Shown here: piece after piece, positions 1 through 9,336 of the stretch
Position numbering within the stretch: the stretch's first letter is position 1
Layout: each line of letters starts with the position of its first letter
Assembly: GCA_936908745.1 (NCBI GenBank)
Contig: CAKZFX010000015.1
Coordinates: 62,001 to 126,000 of the forward strand
From: an uncultured Chitinophagaceae bacterium
Lineage (GTDB): Bacteria > Bacteroidota > Bacteroidia > Chitinophagales > Chitinophagaceae
Direction: 5' to 3'
Length of the DNA: 64,000 nucleotides
Made by a program: the position numbers and the translations under genes
Notes under the pieces: generated by a model
Told to the model about the DNA's origin: nothing
Databases searched by the model: none
The model's input: the letters and a program-made list of their open reading frames with translations, nothing else

Positions 1-3000
1 TGTCGAAAATACACGAACCGTCAACGTGCTGCTGTTGGGTGTAAAGGCATTGATATAAGATTGGCCATTGCCACCCGGAGGGAAAATGGTCAGGCGGCCA
101 TGTGTATAAACAATATTATAGTTATTAGAGGTAGCGCCAACCAAGGTTAACGGGTAGTACCCTGCCGCTGAACCTGTCGTAGCTGCGGTAGAAACCTGTG
201 GAGGCGTCAGCAGGTTGGCTACTGTTTCGCCCAATACAAATCCTGTGTACGTGATGGTGAATGGCGGATTTACTTCGCCTTCCACTTTTGTGGTGTCTCT
301 TACACGGATCGTAAGATTAGCTTTGTTAACCGTCAATGGTCTTGACACATTGGTTGCAGGGAAATAACCATCGTTACCCGCTTGTGCAGCGATGATATTT
401 GCAGAACCCGCCCCTACGATATGAACCGTGTTACCTGTTACAGTAGCCACGCTTGTATTGCTGCTGCTGAATGTGATCGGGATCGTATTGTTCGTACTCG
501 TGGCGCTAACAGTAAAGTCTGCATTGCCATAGGTTTTTGTTACCAGCGCATTGAATGTGATCGTTTGTGTTTGCTTGGCCTGTACAGTCAGCACACCGTT
601 CACCATTGTAATCTCATAATTAGCAGCCGTTGCACCTGTCACAGTGATCGGGTATGTGCCCGGTGCAGAAGCTGTCGTTGCGGTTGTGGCAAGCACAGGT
701 TGTGTAAGCAATACAGCCGATGTTTCGCTCAGTACAAAACCACTATAGCTAACTGTCAATGTTGGGTTAGCCGTTCCTTCAAATTTTACCAGGCTATTCG
801 CGGTAATCGTCAGCGGTGCTTTATTCACTGTCAACGTTCTTGTCACACTGGCAGCAGGATAAAAACCATCACTCGCCTGCGAAGCGGTAATATCAGATGT
901 CCCTTGTCCGACGATATGAATATTACCTGCCACAATCGTTGCCACCAACGGATTACTGCTTGTATAAATAATCGGTTGTGTTGTATTTAAGCTGGTAGCG
1001 CCGCCATTGAAGTCTGCATTACCATAGGTTTTAGGCGATATCGCATTAAATACAAATGGCTGAGACGGAGGCACAGCGCCTGCGCTGAAGGAGCCAAAGC
1101 TGCTAACGGTTGCAGTAACAGTGTTGGCTGTATTATCCCCTGTGCCGATGGGCAACGCCCATGATGAACCTGTGTTCTGGATCAAACCAATATCAGTGTT
1201 AGGCAAGGTTGTGAAAGTTGAACCTTCCAATCCTGTTTGCCAGCCCAATTGCAGGTTTACATTGCCTGAACCGGCAGGGCGCACAATATTCCATACGGCA
1301 TTTACTACTGTTTGCTTCTGCGCTGCTGTCAACGCTGTACCTGTAACACTACCATTAGAAGTAATGCCTTCAAAAACCGCCATTGTAAAACTGGAAGAAG
1401 AAGTTGGCGTAACGGTAACAGGTAAATAGTTAGCTACCGTACCTATCGGTATCAATTGGGTAGCAGTAACATCATCTATTTTTACAAAACTCTGATCACC
1501 TGTTCCGGCATTATAATCAGTAGCGATATATTTATTGGCACCCGGCACACTGTTAAGGGCCGCACCTGCCAGCACATGTACTTCATCCAACGGGCGCAAT
1601 GTCATTTTCCCGTTGATGGTTAAATGATGGATAATATTCAGGCTCCTGTTTACAGTGATCGGGGCATTTACTTCTACAAAATGAGCGTTGACAGTTGTGT
1701 TTGTGCTGCCGCTGGTGATACCAAAAGGCCATGTGGTGGCGCCATTCAGTATATAACTTGTTCCACTTTGAAAGTTTTTTGTGCCCACCACAACAACAGA
1801 ACCGGTCAAACTATCCAATCCGTTTGTGTTGGCTGTAGCGATGATCGCTGTGTCGCTTACAAAGTTGAATGCAGAGCCGGTCGTGTTACCAATAGCGGGT
1901 TTAGACAGGTTGATCACAGCACTACCGCTGGAAAAACCGATTACGTTTGTATTCGCATCAATACCCGGGCCTTCAATTCGTAAACCTACTATGCTGGCAA
2001 TCGTTCCTGTTACACCTGTAATATTGAAAGAACCGGTTGTGGTATTACCTGAAACAGAAGTTGCTGATTGCTCCACTCTTGAAGTAAATGTACCCGGGCC
2101 TGTTATTTGACTGGTAGCGCCAAAATCAGCTTTACCATAAAGATTTGCGCCATTGCTGACAGATACAGATTTTGCCAATGTTACATTGCTATGATTGCCG
2201 ATAGTCAGCGAAGGCACATCAATTGTGCCTGTACCTGAAATGGCCTGCGGGCTGCTGCCACCCATTACCAGGATATTTGAGCTGCCTGCCGGAGCATTCA
2301 ATGAGCCATTAACAACCAGGTTCCCGATCACAGGCGTGTTGCCGCTTGAGTGAGTTGTAAACGAAGAACCATTATCAATTGTAAAATTTTCAATCTTAAA
2401 CACAGGCCCATCTGCACGTACGGTGCTGCCATTCATTATATATACATTGGCCAGCACTTTCTGGTTTACCCATGAAGAGCTTGCATAAGCTGTTGTACCA
2501 TCTACATAGCTAACAGTAGATTGCATGAAATACAAGTTACTGCCCGGCTCAAACATCGTGTATTGTGTAGTTGAGTTATTACCGATCGGGCTACGACCTG
2601 TATAATAGTATAAAGAGGCGTTGTTTTTGAAAACGATGGCACCCGCTACTGAACCGTTAAAACCGGATGCTGATGTTGAATCGGTGATATGACAAGCAGA
2701 ACCCGGTTGAAAGATCAATGAATTAGCAGCCGGAGCGGTAATATAGCTGGCCGTGTGCACACTTGTTGAAAGAGGACTTAAGTAAACAGTTCCACTCACA
2801 GAACCTATGGCTGTGGCAGCTAATACCACACGCACATCATAGTTATAAATAGCCGAACCCAATGTAAGCGTTGAACCGGCACCTACCACAAAGTCATCAG
2901 CAGGGCTGCTATCACCATTAACCGTGATATTAGCACTACCAGCACTCGCACGGCCTATCTGCACTCTTGCATTGTTCTGCAATTTTAACTGGCCACATGC

Positions 3001-3249
3001 TGTTGTAGTAGCCGTGGCTGTTACCAACCCGGTGGCGGGAGTTGTTCCGCCGATATTCGTTCCATCAAAAATCAAGATATCATTCGCAGCCGAAGCGCTG
3101 CGGGTGGTACCTGATCCGTCCAGTGCTGTATTCCAGTTACTGTTGGCGGTAATACTGGAAGGACCGGCGCCGCCTACCCAATAGTAAGTGGTTTGGCTGG
3201 AAGCAGCAATGCTGATCAGCAGGAAGGATAAAAATAAAATTCGTTTCAT
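1..3249 (-). CDS. Large secreted MBG-domain adhesin-like protein, C-terminus cut by window edge
   Basis: An open frame runs without a stop from an ATG at 3249 to the left edge, giving at least 1083 residues. It begins with a signal peptide (MKRILFLSFLLISIAASSQ) followed by the YYWVGGAG-type start common in Bacteroidota surface proteins. Residues about 30-700 are low-complexity Ser/Thr/Asn-rich beta-strand sequence. From about residue 730 there are two tandem copies, about 165 residues apart, of FNA(I/L)xxKTYGNADF followed by a YSGFVLxET segment, which I recognise as MBG-type bacterial Ig-like domains. Such proteins are usually large cell-surface adhesins exported by the type IX system, but the sorting domain would lie outside the window. 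No link to the sugar loci is visible. The family is fairly sure; the function is inferred. Confidence 0.8.
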   Translation of the reverse strand, partial: MKRILFLSFLLISIAASSQTTYYWVGGAGPSSITANSNWNTALDGSGTTRSASAANDILIFDGTNIGGTTPATGLVTATATTTACGQLKLQNNARVQIGRASAGSANITVNGDSSPADDFVVGAGSTLTLGSAIYNYDVRVVLAATAIGSVSGTVYLSPLSTSVHTASYITAPAANSLIFQPGSACHITDSTSASGFNGSVAGAIVFKNNASLYYYTGRSPIGNNSTTQYTMFEPGSNLYFMQSTVSYVDGTTAYASSSWVNQKVLANVYIMNGSTVRADGPVFKIENFTIDNGSSFTTHSSGNTPVIGNLVVNGSLNAPAGSSNILVMGGSSPQAISGTGTIDVPSLTIGNHSNVTLAKSVSVSNGANLYGKADFGATSQITGPGTFTSRVEQSATSVSGNTTTGSFNITGVTGTIASIVGLRIEGPGIDANTNVIGFSSGSAVINLSKPAIGNTTGSAFNFVSDTAIIATANTNGLDSLTGSVVVVGTKNFQSGTSYILNGATTWPFGITSGSTNTTVNAHFVEVNAPITVNRSLNIIHHLTINGKMTLRPLDEVHVLAGAALNSVPGANKYIATDYNAGTGDQSFVKIDDVTATQLIPIGTVANYLPVTVTPTSSSSFTMAVFEGITSNGSVTGTALTAAQKQTVVNAVWNIVRPAGSGNVNLQLGWQTGLEGSTFTTLPNTDIGLIQNTGSSWALPIGTGDNTANTVTATVSSFGSFSAGAVPPSQPFVFNAISPKTYGNADFNGGATSLNTTQPIIYTSSNPLVATIVAGNIHIVGQGTSDITASQASDGFYPAASVTRTLTVNKAPLTITANSLVKFEGTANPTLTVSYSGFVLSETSAVLLTQPVLATTATTASAPGTYPITVTGATAANYEITMVNGVLTVQAKQTQTITFNALVTKTYGNADFTVSATSTNNTIPITFSSSNTSVATVTGNTVHIVGAGSANIIAAQAGNDGYFPATNVSRPLTVNKANLTIRVRDTTKVEGEVNPPFTITYTGFVLGETVANLLTPPQVSTAATTGSAAGYYPLTLVGATSNNYNIVYTHGRLTIFPPGGNGQSYINAFTPNSSTLTVRVFST

Positions 3250-3291
3250 ATAGCAGCTTTTAAAAAATTTAGCAAATCGTCAGTTTAGGTT

Positions 3292-4569
3292 CTATGTTCT
3301 TTTTTTAGATGTTATAAATGTGATGCAACACCATGCCAGCGGCACAAGCAATGCAGTTAATACAAATAATGTGGTGTATCCTGTTTTTGTCAATGACGGA
3401 ACAAGGAAAGTAAGGATGACAGTACCAGCAACAGCCGCTGTTCCACCCATTCCGGAAACCGTTCCTACGTTTTTACCATTGAAGTAATCGCTTGGCAATG
3501 TTTGCAGGTTGTTTATCAAAAACTGGAACCCAAATAATGCGGCGCTTATCAATGCGATCGCAATATTGATATGTTCCTTTAATTCATTAAGATAAAATGC
3601 GATGGCGGCCAATGAAAACAGCATGATGACACAGCCGATTGTAATGGCGCTTCTTCTTGCTTTTACCGGGGCCACGCCTTTTCTTACCAATGCGGAAGAA
3701 TAAAAACCACCGGATAATCCGCCAATGGCGGCAAAGAGATAAGGGACCCAGCCAAATGCGCCCACCTGCTTAATATCAAAAGCAAATTGTTCTTTCAGGA
3801 AAGTCGGCAGCCAGGTGACGAACATCCACCAGATGGGATCAATAAAGAACCGTGAACTGATAATACCCCAGGTGCTTTTAAATCCAAGCAACTGTTTCCA
3901 TGTATACACATTTGTTTCTGTCGCCTGCGCCTGCGTGGCATTCTTATCAGCAATATGATCTTGCTCTTCCTTTGTGATCCACGGGTGTTTATCAGGTGTG
4001 TTTTTATTGATGAACAACCAGGGAATGATCCACAAAACACCGAGCAAGGCGATGAGTAAGAAAGTGAGTTGCCAGCCTGTCATGGCATACGACCATGCAA
4101 TAACCGGTAAAGCGATTACAGAACCCATCGAAGCGCTGGCGCCAAAAATACCCTGTGCGATCGCTCTTTCTTTTACAGGGAACCATTCAGCATTGCTTTT
4201 CGTTGCTCCCGGCCAGTTGCCCGCTTCACTGATACCCAGCATACCACGGAAAATGCTGAAGGATAATAAAGATTTAGCGATAGAATGCAAACCGATGGAA
4301 ATACTCCAGCCAATGATAGAAATAACCATTCCTAATCTTGTGCCGATAGCGTCCATCATCTTTCCCGTAACCGTTTGACCGATGGCATACATCACCAAAA
4401 AGACATTCGTAATAAGTGCTAACGCGGCTTTACTATCTGCGTCTGCTATTCCGAATTCTTTATAGATATACGGCCACATGATATTGATGGCGCTGCGATC
4501 AATATAGTTAATGATCGTTGCCAACCCTATCAAACCAATAATCCACCATCTGAGTCCTTTAACCTTCAT
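3292..4569 (-). CDS. MFS hexuronate transporter, ExuT-like (ACS family)
   Basis: A 425-residue, twelve-helix major facilitator protein. The N-terminus reads WWIIGLIGLATIINYIDR, a typical first helix of the anion:cation symporter branch that includes hexuronate transporter ExuT. The segment GISEAGNWPGATKSNAEWFP is also highly typical of that group, whose members import glucuronate, galacturonate and related acids with protons. It ends a leftward set of genes for alginate or pectin breakdown (SDR, PL17, KdgF, beta-helix protein), with 10 bases between it and the preceding gene. It therefore probably imports unsaturated monouronates or DEH across the inner membrane. The family is sure; the substrate is inferred from context. 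Confidence 0.85.
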   Translation of the reverse strand: MKVKGLRWWIIGLIGLATIINYIDRSAINIMWPYIYKEFGIADADSKAALALITNVFLVMYAIGQTVTGKMMDAIGTRLGMVISIIGWSISIGLHSIAKSLLSFSIFRGMLGISEAGNWPGATKSNAEWFPVKERAIAQGIFGASASMGSVIALPVIAWSYAMTGWQLTFLLIALLGVLWIIPWLFINKNTPDKHPWITKEEQDHIADKNATQAQATETNVYTWKQLLGFKSTWGIISSRFFIDPIWWMFVTWLPTFLKEQFAFDIKQVGAFGWVPYLFAAIGGLSGGFYSSALVRKGVAPVKARRSAITIGCVIMLFSLAAIAFYLNELKEHINIAIALISAALFGFQFLINNLQTLPSDYFNGKNVGTVSGMGGTAAVAGTVILTFLVPSLTKTGYTTLFVLTALLVPLAWCCITFITSKKRT

Positions 4570-4579
4570 TCGATTTCAT

Positions 4580-5611
4580 TTAGTTGCTCAACGGAATGTT
4601 GGACACACCCGCTGCAGCACCTGTTACCGTATTGTTTGCATACACTTTATTGCCGGTGGTTGTGCCATTGCTGCCACTCAACTGGATATTAAAACCATAT
4701 CCTGTTGCATTCACCGTGCAATTGTTGTTCTTAAACTCGTTGTTATTACCCCACCCGTTTACGGCCACATGCACCTGGTAGCCATCTTTGAAAATGGAAC
4801 CACCGGGGTTTGTGCCTGTATTATTTTCAATGAGGTAATTATTTCCTTTGACATCAATCCAGCTATCACCACTATTAGCGCCGGTGATACCGGTGGCATC
4901 AAACGTATTGCCACGGATGATTCCGGCAGTTGTACCTTCTTTAATATCTATACACTCTGCTGTGATATTCGGGCCCATTTTATTGTTCAGTATTTTATTA
5001 GCGTCGCAACGGTCAGGATCGCCATTGGTATATGTAGCCCAGTTGTTTTTGGCCGAACCGATATAAATACCTTCACCATAATCAGCAGTTTTTAATCCTG
5101 TATTGCTGATATCTGTATTTTGAATAGTATTGTTAGAACTGAACTTGCGAAGATGAATGGCCTCCTCTCCGATATTATACACTTTTACGCCGTCAATCAC
5201 CGTATTATTGATACCATCGGCCATAATTCCTTTTAATCCATTGGTGATCGTAAAACCTTTCACTATCCAGTAATCGGCTTGCAGGTGCAACACATAACCC
5301 GTGTTGGTGCTCCCTGCATCCAATACCACGTTGCGGCTGCCACGCAGGATGACAGGTTTTGCTGCCGTACCATCTGCACCTGCATCTACTACAAATTTGC
5401 CATTGTAAACACCATCCGCCATCACGATTTCATCATTTGGTTTTGCATTCAGCAAAGCCGCTTTGAGTTCGGTAGCGTTGGAGACATTAACAATACGTGT
5501 CGTATTCACCGGCGGCGTCACAACGCCACCAGTTGATGCTGTGTTTTTACTGCACGCAGCCATCGCCAGCCAGCAAATGATATGTAGGGTTTTTACCATT
5601 CTCTTATACAT
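4580..5611 (-). CDS. Right-handed beta-helix lipoprotein, possible polysaccharide lyase
   Basis: The protein has 343 residues and a lipoprotein signal peptide with the lipid cysteine at about residue 20 (LAMAAC). The body is a ladder of short Asn-rich turns (GITNG, NNTIQNTDI, ENNTG) typical of right-handed parallel beta-helix proteins. The stretch AECIDIKEGT near residues 219-226 resembles the region of PL6 lyases that carries the catalytic lysine, but the matching downstream arginine is not obvious (DSWIDVKGN instead of LRHG). It could be a distant PL6, a PL9-like lyase or an epimerase. The start overlaps the end of kdgF by 8 bases, so the two are probably translationally coupled. It is likely anchored in the outer membrane and acts on oligouronates; no family is claimed. 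Confidence 0.65.
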   Translation of the reverse strand: MYKRMVKTLHIICWLAMAACSKNTASTGGVVTPPVNTTRIVNVSNATELKAALLNAKPNDEIVMADGVYNGKFVVDAGADGTAAKPVILRGSRNVVLDAGSTNTGYVLHLQADYWIVKGFTITNGLKGIMADGINNTVIDGVKVYNIGEEAIHLRKFSSNNTIQNTDISNTGLKTADYGEGIYIGSAKNNWATYTNGDPDRCDANKILNNKMGPNITAECIDIKEGTTAGIIRGNTFDATGITGANSGDSWIDVKGNNYLIENNTGTNPGGSIFKDGYQVHVAVNGWGNNNEFKNNNCTVNATGYGFNIQLSGSNGTTTGNKVYANNTVTGAAAGVSNIPLSN

Positions 5612-5954
5612 TTACGAAATCTTCTCTCATCGGGCTGAACACATCAATCAATACACCTGCTTCGAGGCAAACAGCGCCATGAACAGCATGTGGCGGGATG
5701 TAAAACGCATCCCCGGCTTTTAATACTTTCTTTTCGCCACTTACTTCCACTTCAAACACACCGCTTTCGATATGCGTGATTTGTGTGTGGTAATGCTGGT
5801 GCAGTGTACCAACAGCTCCTTTTTCAAAAGAGACTTTTACCAGCATTAATCTTTCGTCATACGACATGATTTTACGTTTCATGCCCGGTGCTACTTCTTC
5901 CCAGTCAATGTCATTGTTCTCAATAAATACTTTCACAGTTTCGGTTGTTCCCAT
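5604..5954 (-). CDS. kdgF: KdgF-like cupin, unsaturated uronate linearisation
   Basis: A 116-residue single-domain cupin. The cluster HQHYHTQ at residues 52-58 and His92 in PPHAVHG give the usual cupin metal site, and the length and sequence match KdgF proteins. KdgF converts 4,5-unsaturated monouronates released by pectate and alginate lyases into linear ketouronates, feeding DKI or DEH to the next enzymes. It has no signal peptide, so it is cytoplasmic. It lies between the PL17 lyase and the beta-helix lipoprotein, exactly where its substrate would be produced and used. A generic cupin is the main alternative, but length, context and the hydrophobic C-terminal half favour KdgF. Confidence 0.85.
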   Translation of the reverse strand: MGTTETVKVFIENNDIDWEEVAPGMKRKIMSYDERLMLVKVSFEKGAVGTLHQHYHTQITHIESGVFEVEVSGEKKVLKAGDAFYIPPHAVHGAVCLEAGVLIDVFSPMREDFVNV

Positions 5955-5990
5955 TGTTGCTTTATTTAAAGTTTTGTTTTGTGTAGTGTT

Positions 5991-8171
5991 TTATAATTTT
6001 TTACCATCATACCATACGGTGAATGGTCCTGTCCAGTTCCATCCGCCAACGGTATGTACTTTTTTTGTGTCAAATTGATTGTTGCATTGCGCTATCACCA
6101 GTTTCTTATCTCCCACCATTATTTCCGCCACTGAATAGTTTTCATCGTTCTGCAACCATTTCATTTGTTTCACTGATGAATAGGCGCTGGTTGAAAACTC
6201 CCCGATCGGATCAAATTTTCCGTGCACTTCAACAAGGTTCAGAAAGCTTTCATTTTTCCCTTTTTTACGAATGATAAAGGCAGGTTCATGACGGATATTG
6301 AAATTCGGGTCGCCGGCACCGCTTCTTGTATAAAACAGTTTGGCTTCGCCGTTAATCAATGATGAAATAGAGTAGTAAGTGCGGCCGTTTAAAATCGTCA
6401 GTTGAGCGATCGTGTCTTTTACAGATGCTTCGGCTTCTTTCCACAAATGCTGGTAGCCATTCTTTTTGCCCAGGGTCTCCTGTTTCATAGCGTACGGATC
6501 GTATTTCGCTGAAGTGCTGATAAGGTCGCCATAATAATGAAAAGGAAGATCGTACTGGTGTTCATCGCCGGATGTTACATTGAAGATATCGGCTACAAAC
6601 TCTCTTGCACCCGGCAATTGTAACAGGTAAACAGTACGCTGCATTTGTACGCCTTTATAAGCATTGCTCTCTCTTGCCGCCACTACCTGCACGGCGGGAT
6701 TGCTGACATCGCTGAATAATTTCTCCGCATGGAAATTTTCGGCAATATCTTCTTTGCCATCGTAATGGCTTTTTTCGTCCACTACCAATGTGTTGTGTGC
6801 AACGGTCTGCTGGGCATAACTTTTTGTTTCAGGCAAATAGCGACCGCCCCATTTTTGTTCCACACCAATAAAACGGACAGCGCCATAATCACGGATGATC
6901 TCGTTGCCTTTATCAAATAAAGTATAATTCAGTTTGTCATAGTGACCATGCGACAACCCATGTGAAGTGTACTTGTAAATTAAAGTGGTGAGGTCTTTGC
7001 CTTTTCCATTGCGCAAAAGACTTACGCCACCTTCATCACCGTTTTTGCCATCTTTATACTCTACTGTTTTATAGGGATAATAAGCTGGTATGTTTTTATT
7101 CGTTGCCAATGCCGCTGCGATAGACATACCGCCACGGTTCAGCAATACACGATCTTGTTTTTGCGCCACTAACAACAACCCGTTGTCTTTCCCGTATACA
7201 TCCCAGGCGGTCCCGATAGCCGTTACCAATTCGTTGGTTGTATAATCTTTTTCTTTCAGCGCATCATTAAAGGCAAAGAAAGTTCCGTCGAGGTTGGTTT
7301 GCTGCAAACCGGCCATCAATGCTTTTTGCAAAATGCGGTCACGGTGCTCAAATATTTTCAGTGAAGGTTTTGCATTGTTCAATGCGGTAGCAAAAAGATA
7401 ATAAGGTAAAATCGCATAGCGAACATAGTAAGGGCCTTCTGCATAATAGCCATCCGGCGCAAACAGTCCATCCATCAAAGCTATAAACCCTGTTTTACCA
7501 TCTTTCTTAGAACCATACAAAGCTTTGTCCAGCCAGTCTTTATTGTCCGTAGCAATGCCCACGATACCAACCCCGGCACAGGCCCACACCGCATGATTAT
7601 GGATCAGGTTGAACCAGGGTTCTAAATCCTGTGTCACAAAATCAACTTCGGGTTTGAATGCCCCTTCTATGATTGTTTTGCGTTCAGCAACTGTTAATGA
7701 AGGCTGAATAAGATCATAAGCCATGCCTGCATATACCAGCCAGTTGGCATCATTGAGCGCCTGCCAGAAAATACGGCCTGGAGAACTGCTTGTTGCCTGC
7801 GGATGATTTTTCAATGTCGGGTTCAACACGGCATATTTCAGGAACAACTGCTTAGTCAAATCCGCATATTTTTTTTCACCTGTCAGGTTATACAACACAC
7901 CGCTGTTAAACATCAGCATATAATTCGCTTTATGTTTATCGTGTGTGTAACCACCAGCCGGGTCTTTTGGGAAAGGCACATCCACATCTTTGCCTACCCA
8001 TGCATCCACATCCGCTTTTATCTCATTAAATGAGCGGGTGAGTAACGGGTATTTTTTAAGATTAGGTTTTATGGTGGCAATCTCTGCCCTTGTAAAAAAA
8101 GTAACAGGATGTTGCTGTGCTGTTAACACAGCAGGAAAAAGAAAAAGGCATATAAATTTCAACAATCGCAT
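5991..8171 (-). CDS. PL17-type oligoalginate lyase (heparinase II/III fold)
   Basis: A 726-residue protein with an N-terminal signal peptide (cut near TAQ, residue 19). An alpha/alpha toroid fills about residues 20-370 and a heparinase II/III-like beta domain follows. In the toroid, NLIHNHAVW supplies the Asn-His pair and EGPYYVRY the tyrosine expected in exolytic PL17 enzymes. The beta domain contains SHGLSHGHYDKL. PL17 lyases release unsaturated monouronate from oligoalginate, often as periplasmic lipoproteins or soluble enzymes. The downstream neighbours KdgF and ExuT-like transporter and the upstream SDR form the classic alginate operon of marine and soil Bacteroidota. Heparin- or hyaluronan-acting PL12, PL15 or PL21 relatives are the alternatives. 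Confidence 0.82.
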   Translation of the reverse strand: MRLLKFICLFLFPAVLTAQQHPVTFFTRAEIATIKPNLKKYPLLTRSFNEIKADVDAWVGKDVDVPFPKDPAGGYTHDKHKANYMLMFNSGVLYNLTGEKKYADLTKQLFLKYAVLNPTLKNHPQATSSSPGRIFWQALNDANWLVYAGMAYDLIQPSLTVAERKTIIEGAFKPEVDFVTQDLEPWFNLIHNHAVWACAGVGIVGIATDNKDWLDKALYGSKKDGKTGFIALMDGLFAPDGYYAEGPYYVRYAILPYYLFATALNNAKPSLKIFEHRDRILQKALMAGLQQTNLDGTFFAFNDALKEKDYTTNELVTAIGTAWDVYGKDNGLLLVAQKQDRVLLNRGGMSIAAALATNKNIPAYYPYKTVEYKDGKNGDEGGVSLLRNGKGKDLTTLIYKYTSHGLSHGHYDKLNYTLFDKGNEIIRDYGAVRFIGVEQKWGGRYLPETKSYAQQTVAHNTLVVDEKSHYDGKEDIAENFHAEKLFSDVSNPAVQVVAARESNAYKGVQMQRTVYLLQLPGAREFVADIFNVTSGDEHQYDLPFHYYGDLISTSAKYDPYAMKQETLGKKNGYQHLWKEAEASVKDTIAQLTILNGRTYYSISSLINGEAKLFYTRSGAGDPNFNIRHEPAFIIRKKGKNESFLNLVEVHGKFDPIGEFSTSAYSSVKQMKWLQNDENYSVAEIMVGDKKLVIAQCNNQFDTKKVHTVGGWNWTGPFTVWYDGKKL

Positions 8172-8231
8172 TCTGATATATTTACGGTCAATTAGTTTAT
8201 CAGTAACAAACGTCCTAAACTAATTAACTAT

Positions 8232-8987
8232 TTAACTAAAGTAAGTTCCACCGTTAATCTCCACGCTCTCGCCATTGATAAACGAAGCCGCATCACTTGC
8301 CAGGTACGCCACTAAATCGCCCACCTCTCTTGCTTCGCCTTCCCTTCGCAACGGGGTTGCCGCCGCCACATTCGTACGTATCTCAGGTTTTGTAAATGTG
8401 TTGTGAAAAGTGGTATTGATCATACCCGGTGACACACAGTTTACACGAATACCTTTGGGCCCGAGTTCTTTGGCCAGCCCTCTTGTCAATGTTAAAATGC
8501 CGCCTTTTGCCGTTGCATACGCCAACGCACCACCGCCACCGCCGTCTCTTGCGGCTTGTGAAGAGAAATTAACAATCGCTCCGCCTTCCGTCATCTGCGG
8601 AACAACCGCTCTTGTGACGAGATAAGCGGATTTAAGGTTGACAGCAATTACCGAATCCCAAAATTCTTCATCAAGGTCAAGTAATGGCTTTCTTCCCATC
8701 AAACCACCGGCAACATTTACCAATACATGAATCGTATTTCCAAACGCAGCGGTACACTCGTCCACCAATCTTTTTACATCCGCCGACTTTGTCACATCGG
8801 CCTGCACGGCGATGGCTTCGCCACCAGCGTCTTTGATCAGTTGCAACGTTTCGTTAGCCGCTTCCTTATTTCCCAGAAAATTGATACATACTTTGGCGCC
8901 AGCCGCTGCCAGCTTCAATGATACCTGGCAGCCTATATCTCTTGCACCACCTGTCACAATCGCTACCTTGTTGGTAAATGAACTCAT
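8232..8987 (-). CDS. Short-chain dehydrogenase, candidate DEH reductase
   Basis: A 251-residue classical SDR. The nucleotide-binding motif is TGGARDIG (residues 12-19), where Asp replaces the usual second glycine of TGxxxGIG. NVAG lies at 91-94, and the catalytic Ser/Tyr/Lys are near 142, 157 and 161 (YATAK). It is the first gene of the leftward alginate operon. In alginate pathways an SDR reduces DEH (4-deoxy-L-erythro-5-hexoseulose uronate) to 2-keto-3-deoxygluconate, and this is the best candidate here. KduD on the other arm is a second SDR of the same general pathway, so the split of work between them is uncertain. No signal peptide; cytoplasmic. Confidence 0.75.
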   Translation of the reverse strand: MSSFTNKVAIVTGGARDIGCQVSLKLAAAGAKVCINFLGNKEAANETLQLIKDAGGEAIAVQADVTKSADVKRLVDECTAAFGNTIHVLVNVAGGLMGRKPLLDLDEEFWDSVIAVNLKSAYLVTRAVVPQMTEGGAIVNFSSQAARDGGGGGALAYATAKGGILTLTRGLAKELGPKGIRVNCVSPGMINTTFHNTFTKPEIRTNVAAATPLRREGEAREVGDLVAYLASDAASFINGESVEINGGTYFS

Positions 8988-9336
8988 AATTAGTAATCAG
9001 TATTTAAGTAAAAAAATTGCAGTGACCGGGGATAAGGGGGAGAACGAGCCGGGGTTAAATAGTACTGTTAACTATTAAAAAATGAACTGTAAAACACAGT
9101 TGCTAATTGACATCGGCAAGCTTTCCATTGTAATATTAACAGGAAAAACCAGCCAGCGATTTTTTAGGGTCTTTGAAGATTTTTAAAAATGAGGCTTAAA
9201 ATCTAAGCAGAATCACTTATTTGTCCATTTTTTGATGGTTTTCTAAAAATGAGAAGCCGGGAACGTTACCGGCAACGCTGCCGGGAATTTCGTAATCAGC
9301 TTATTCATAGCTTTATTGCCTGATGATTGCCTACAT
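8988..9336. promoter_or_regulatory. Divergent intergenic region between the alginate operons
   Basis: These 349 bases separate the leftward SDR-PL17-kdgF operon from the rightward lacI-PL6-kduI-kduD operon and hold no gene. Visible signals are an AATAGT-N7-ACTATT inverted repeat near the SDR (9058-9076) and a strong pair of overlapping GC-rich palindromes near the lacI gene (9256-9284, listed separately). No convincing pair of -33 TTG and -7 TAnnTTTG boxes was found on either strand. Being the only large spacer in the locus, it most likely carries the promoters for both arms. Confidence 0.6.
9256..9284. promoter_or_regulatory. Candidate LacI-family operator, two overlapping palindromes
   Basis: Bases 9256-9273 read GCCGGGAACGTTACCGGC, an 18-base palindrome with a single mismatched pair and the central CG step typical of LacI-family operators. 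Bases 9269-9284 read CCGGCAACGCTGCCGG, with perfect 6-base arms (CCGGCA/TGCCGG) around ACGC. The two centres are 12 bases apart, and the pair ends 52 bases before the ATG of the LacI-type gene. The likely binder is that LacI protein, giving autoregulation and control of one or both alginate operons. Binding is inferred; the symmetry is seen directly. Confidence 0.6.

Noticed and set aside
382..990. Open frame of about 200 codons on the plus strand
   Set aside because: It is antisense to the MBG-domain gene, is rich in Cys and Arg, has no domain, and exists only because that frame is free of stops.
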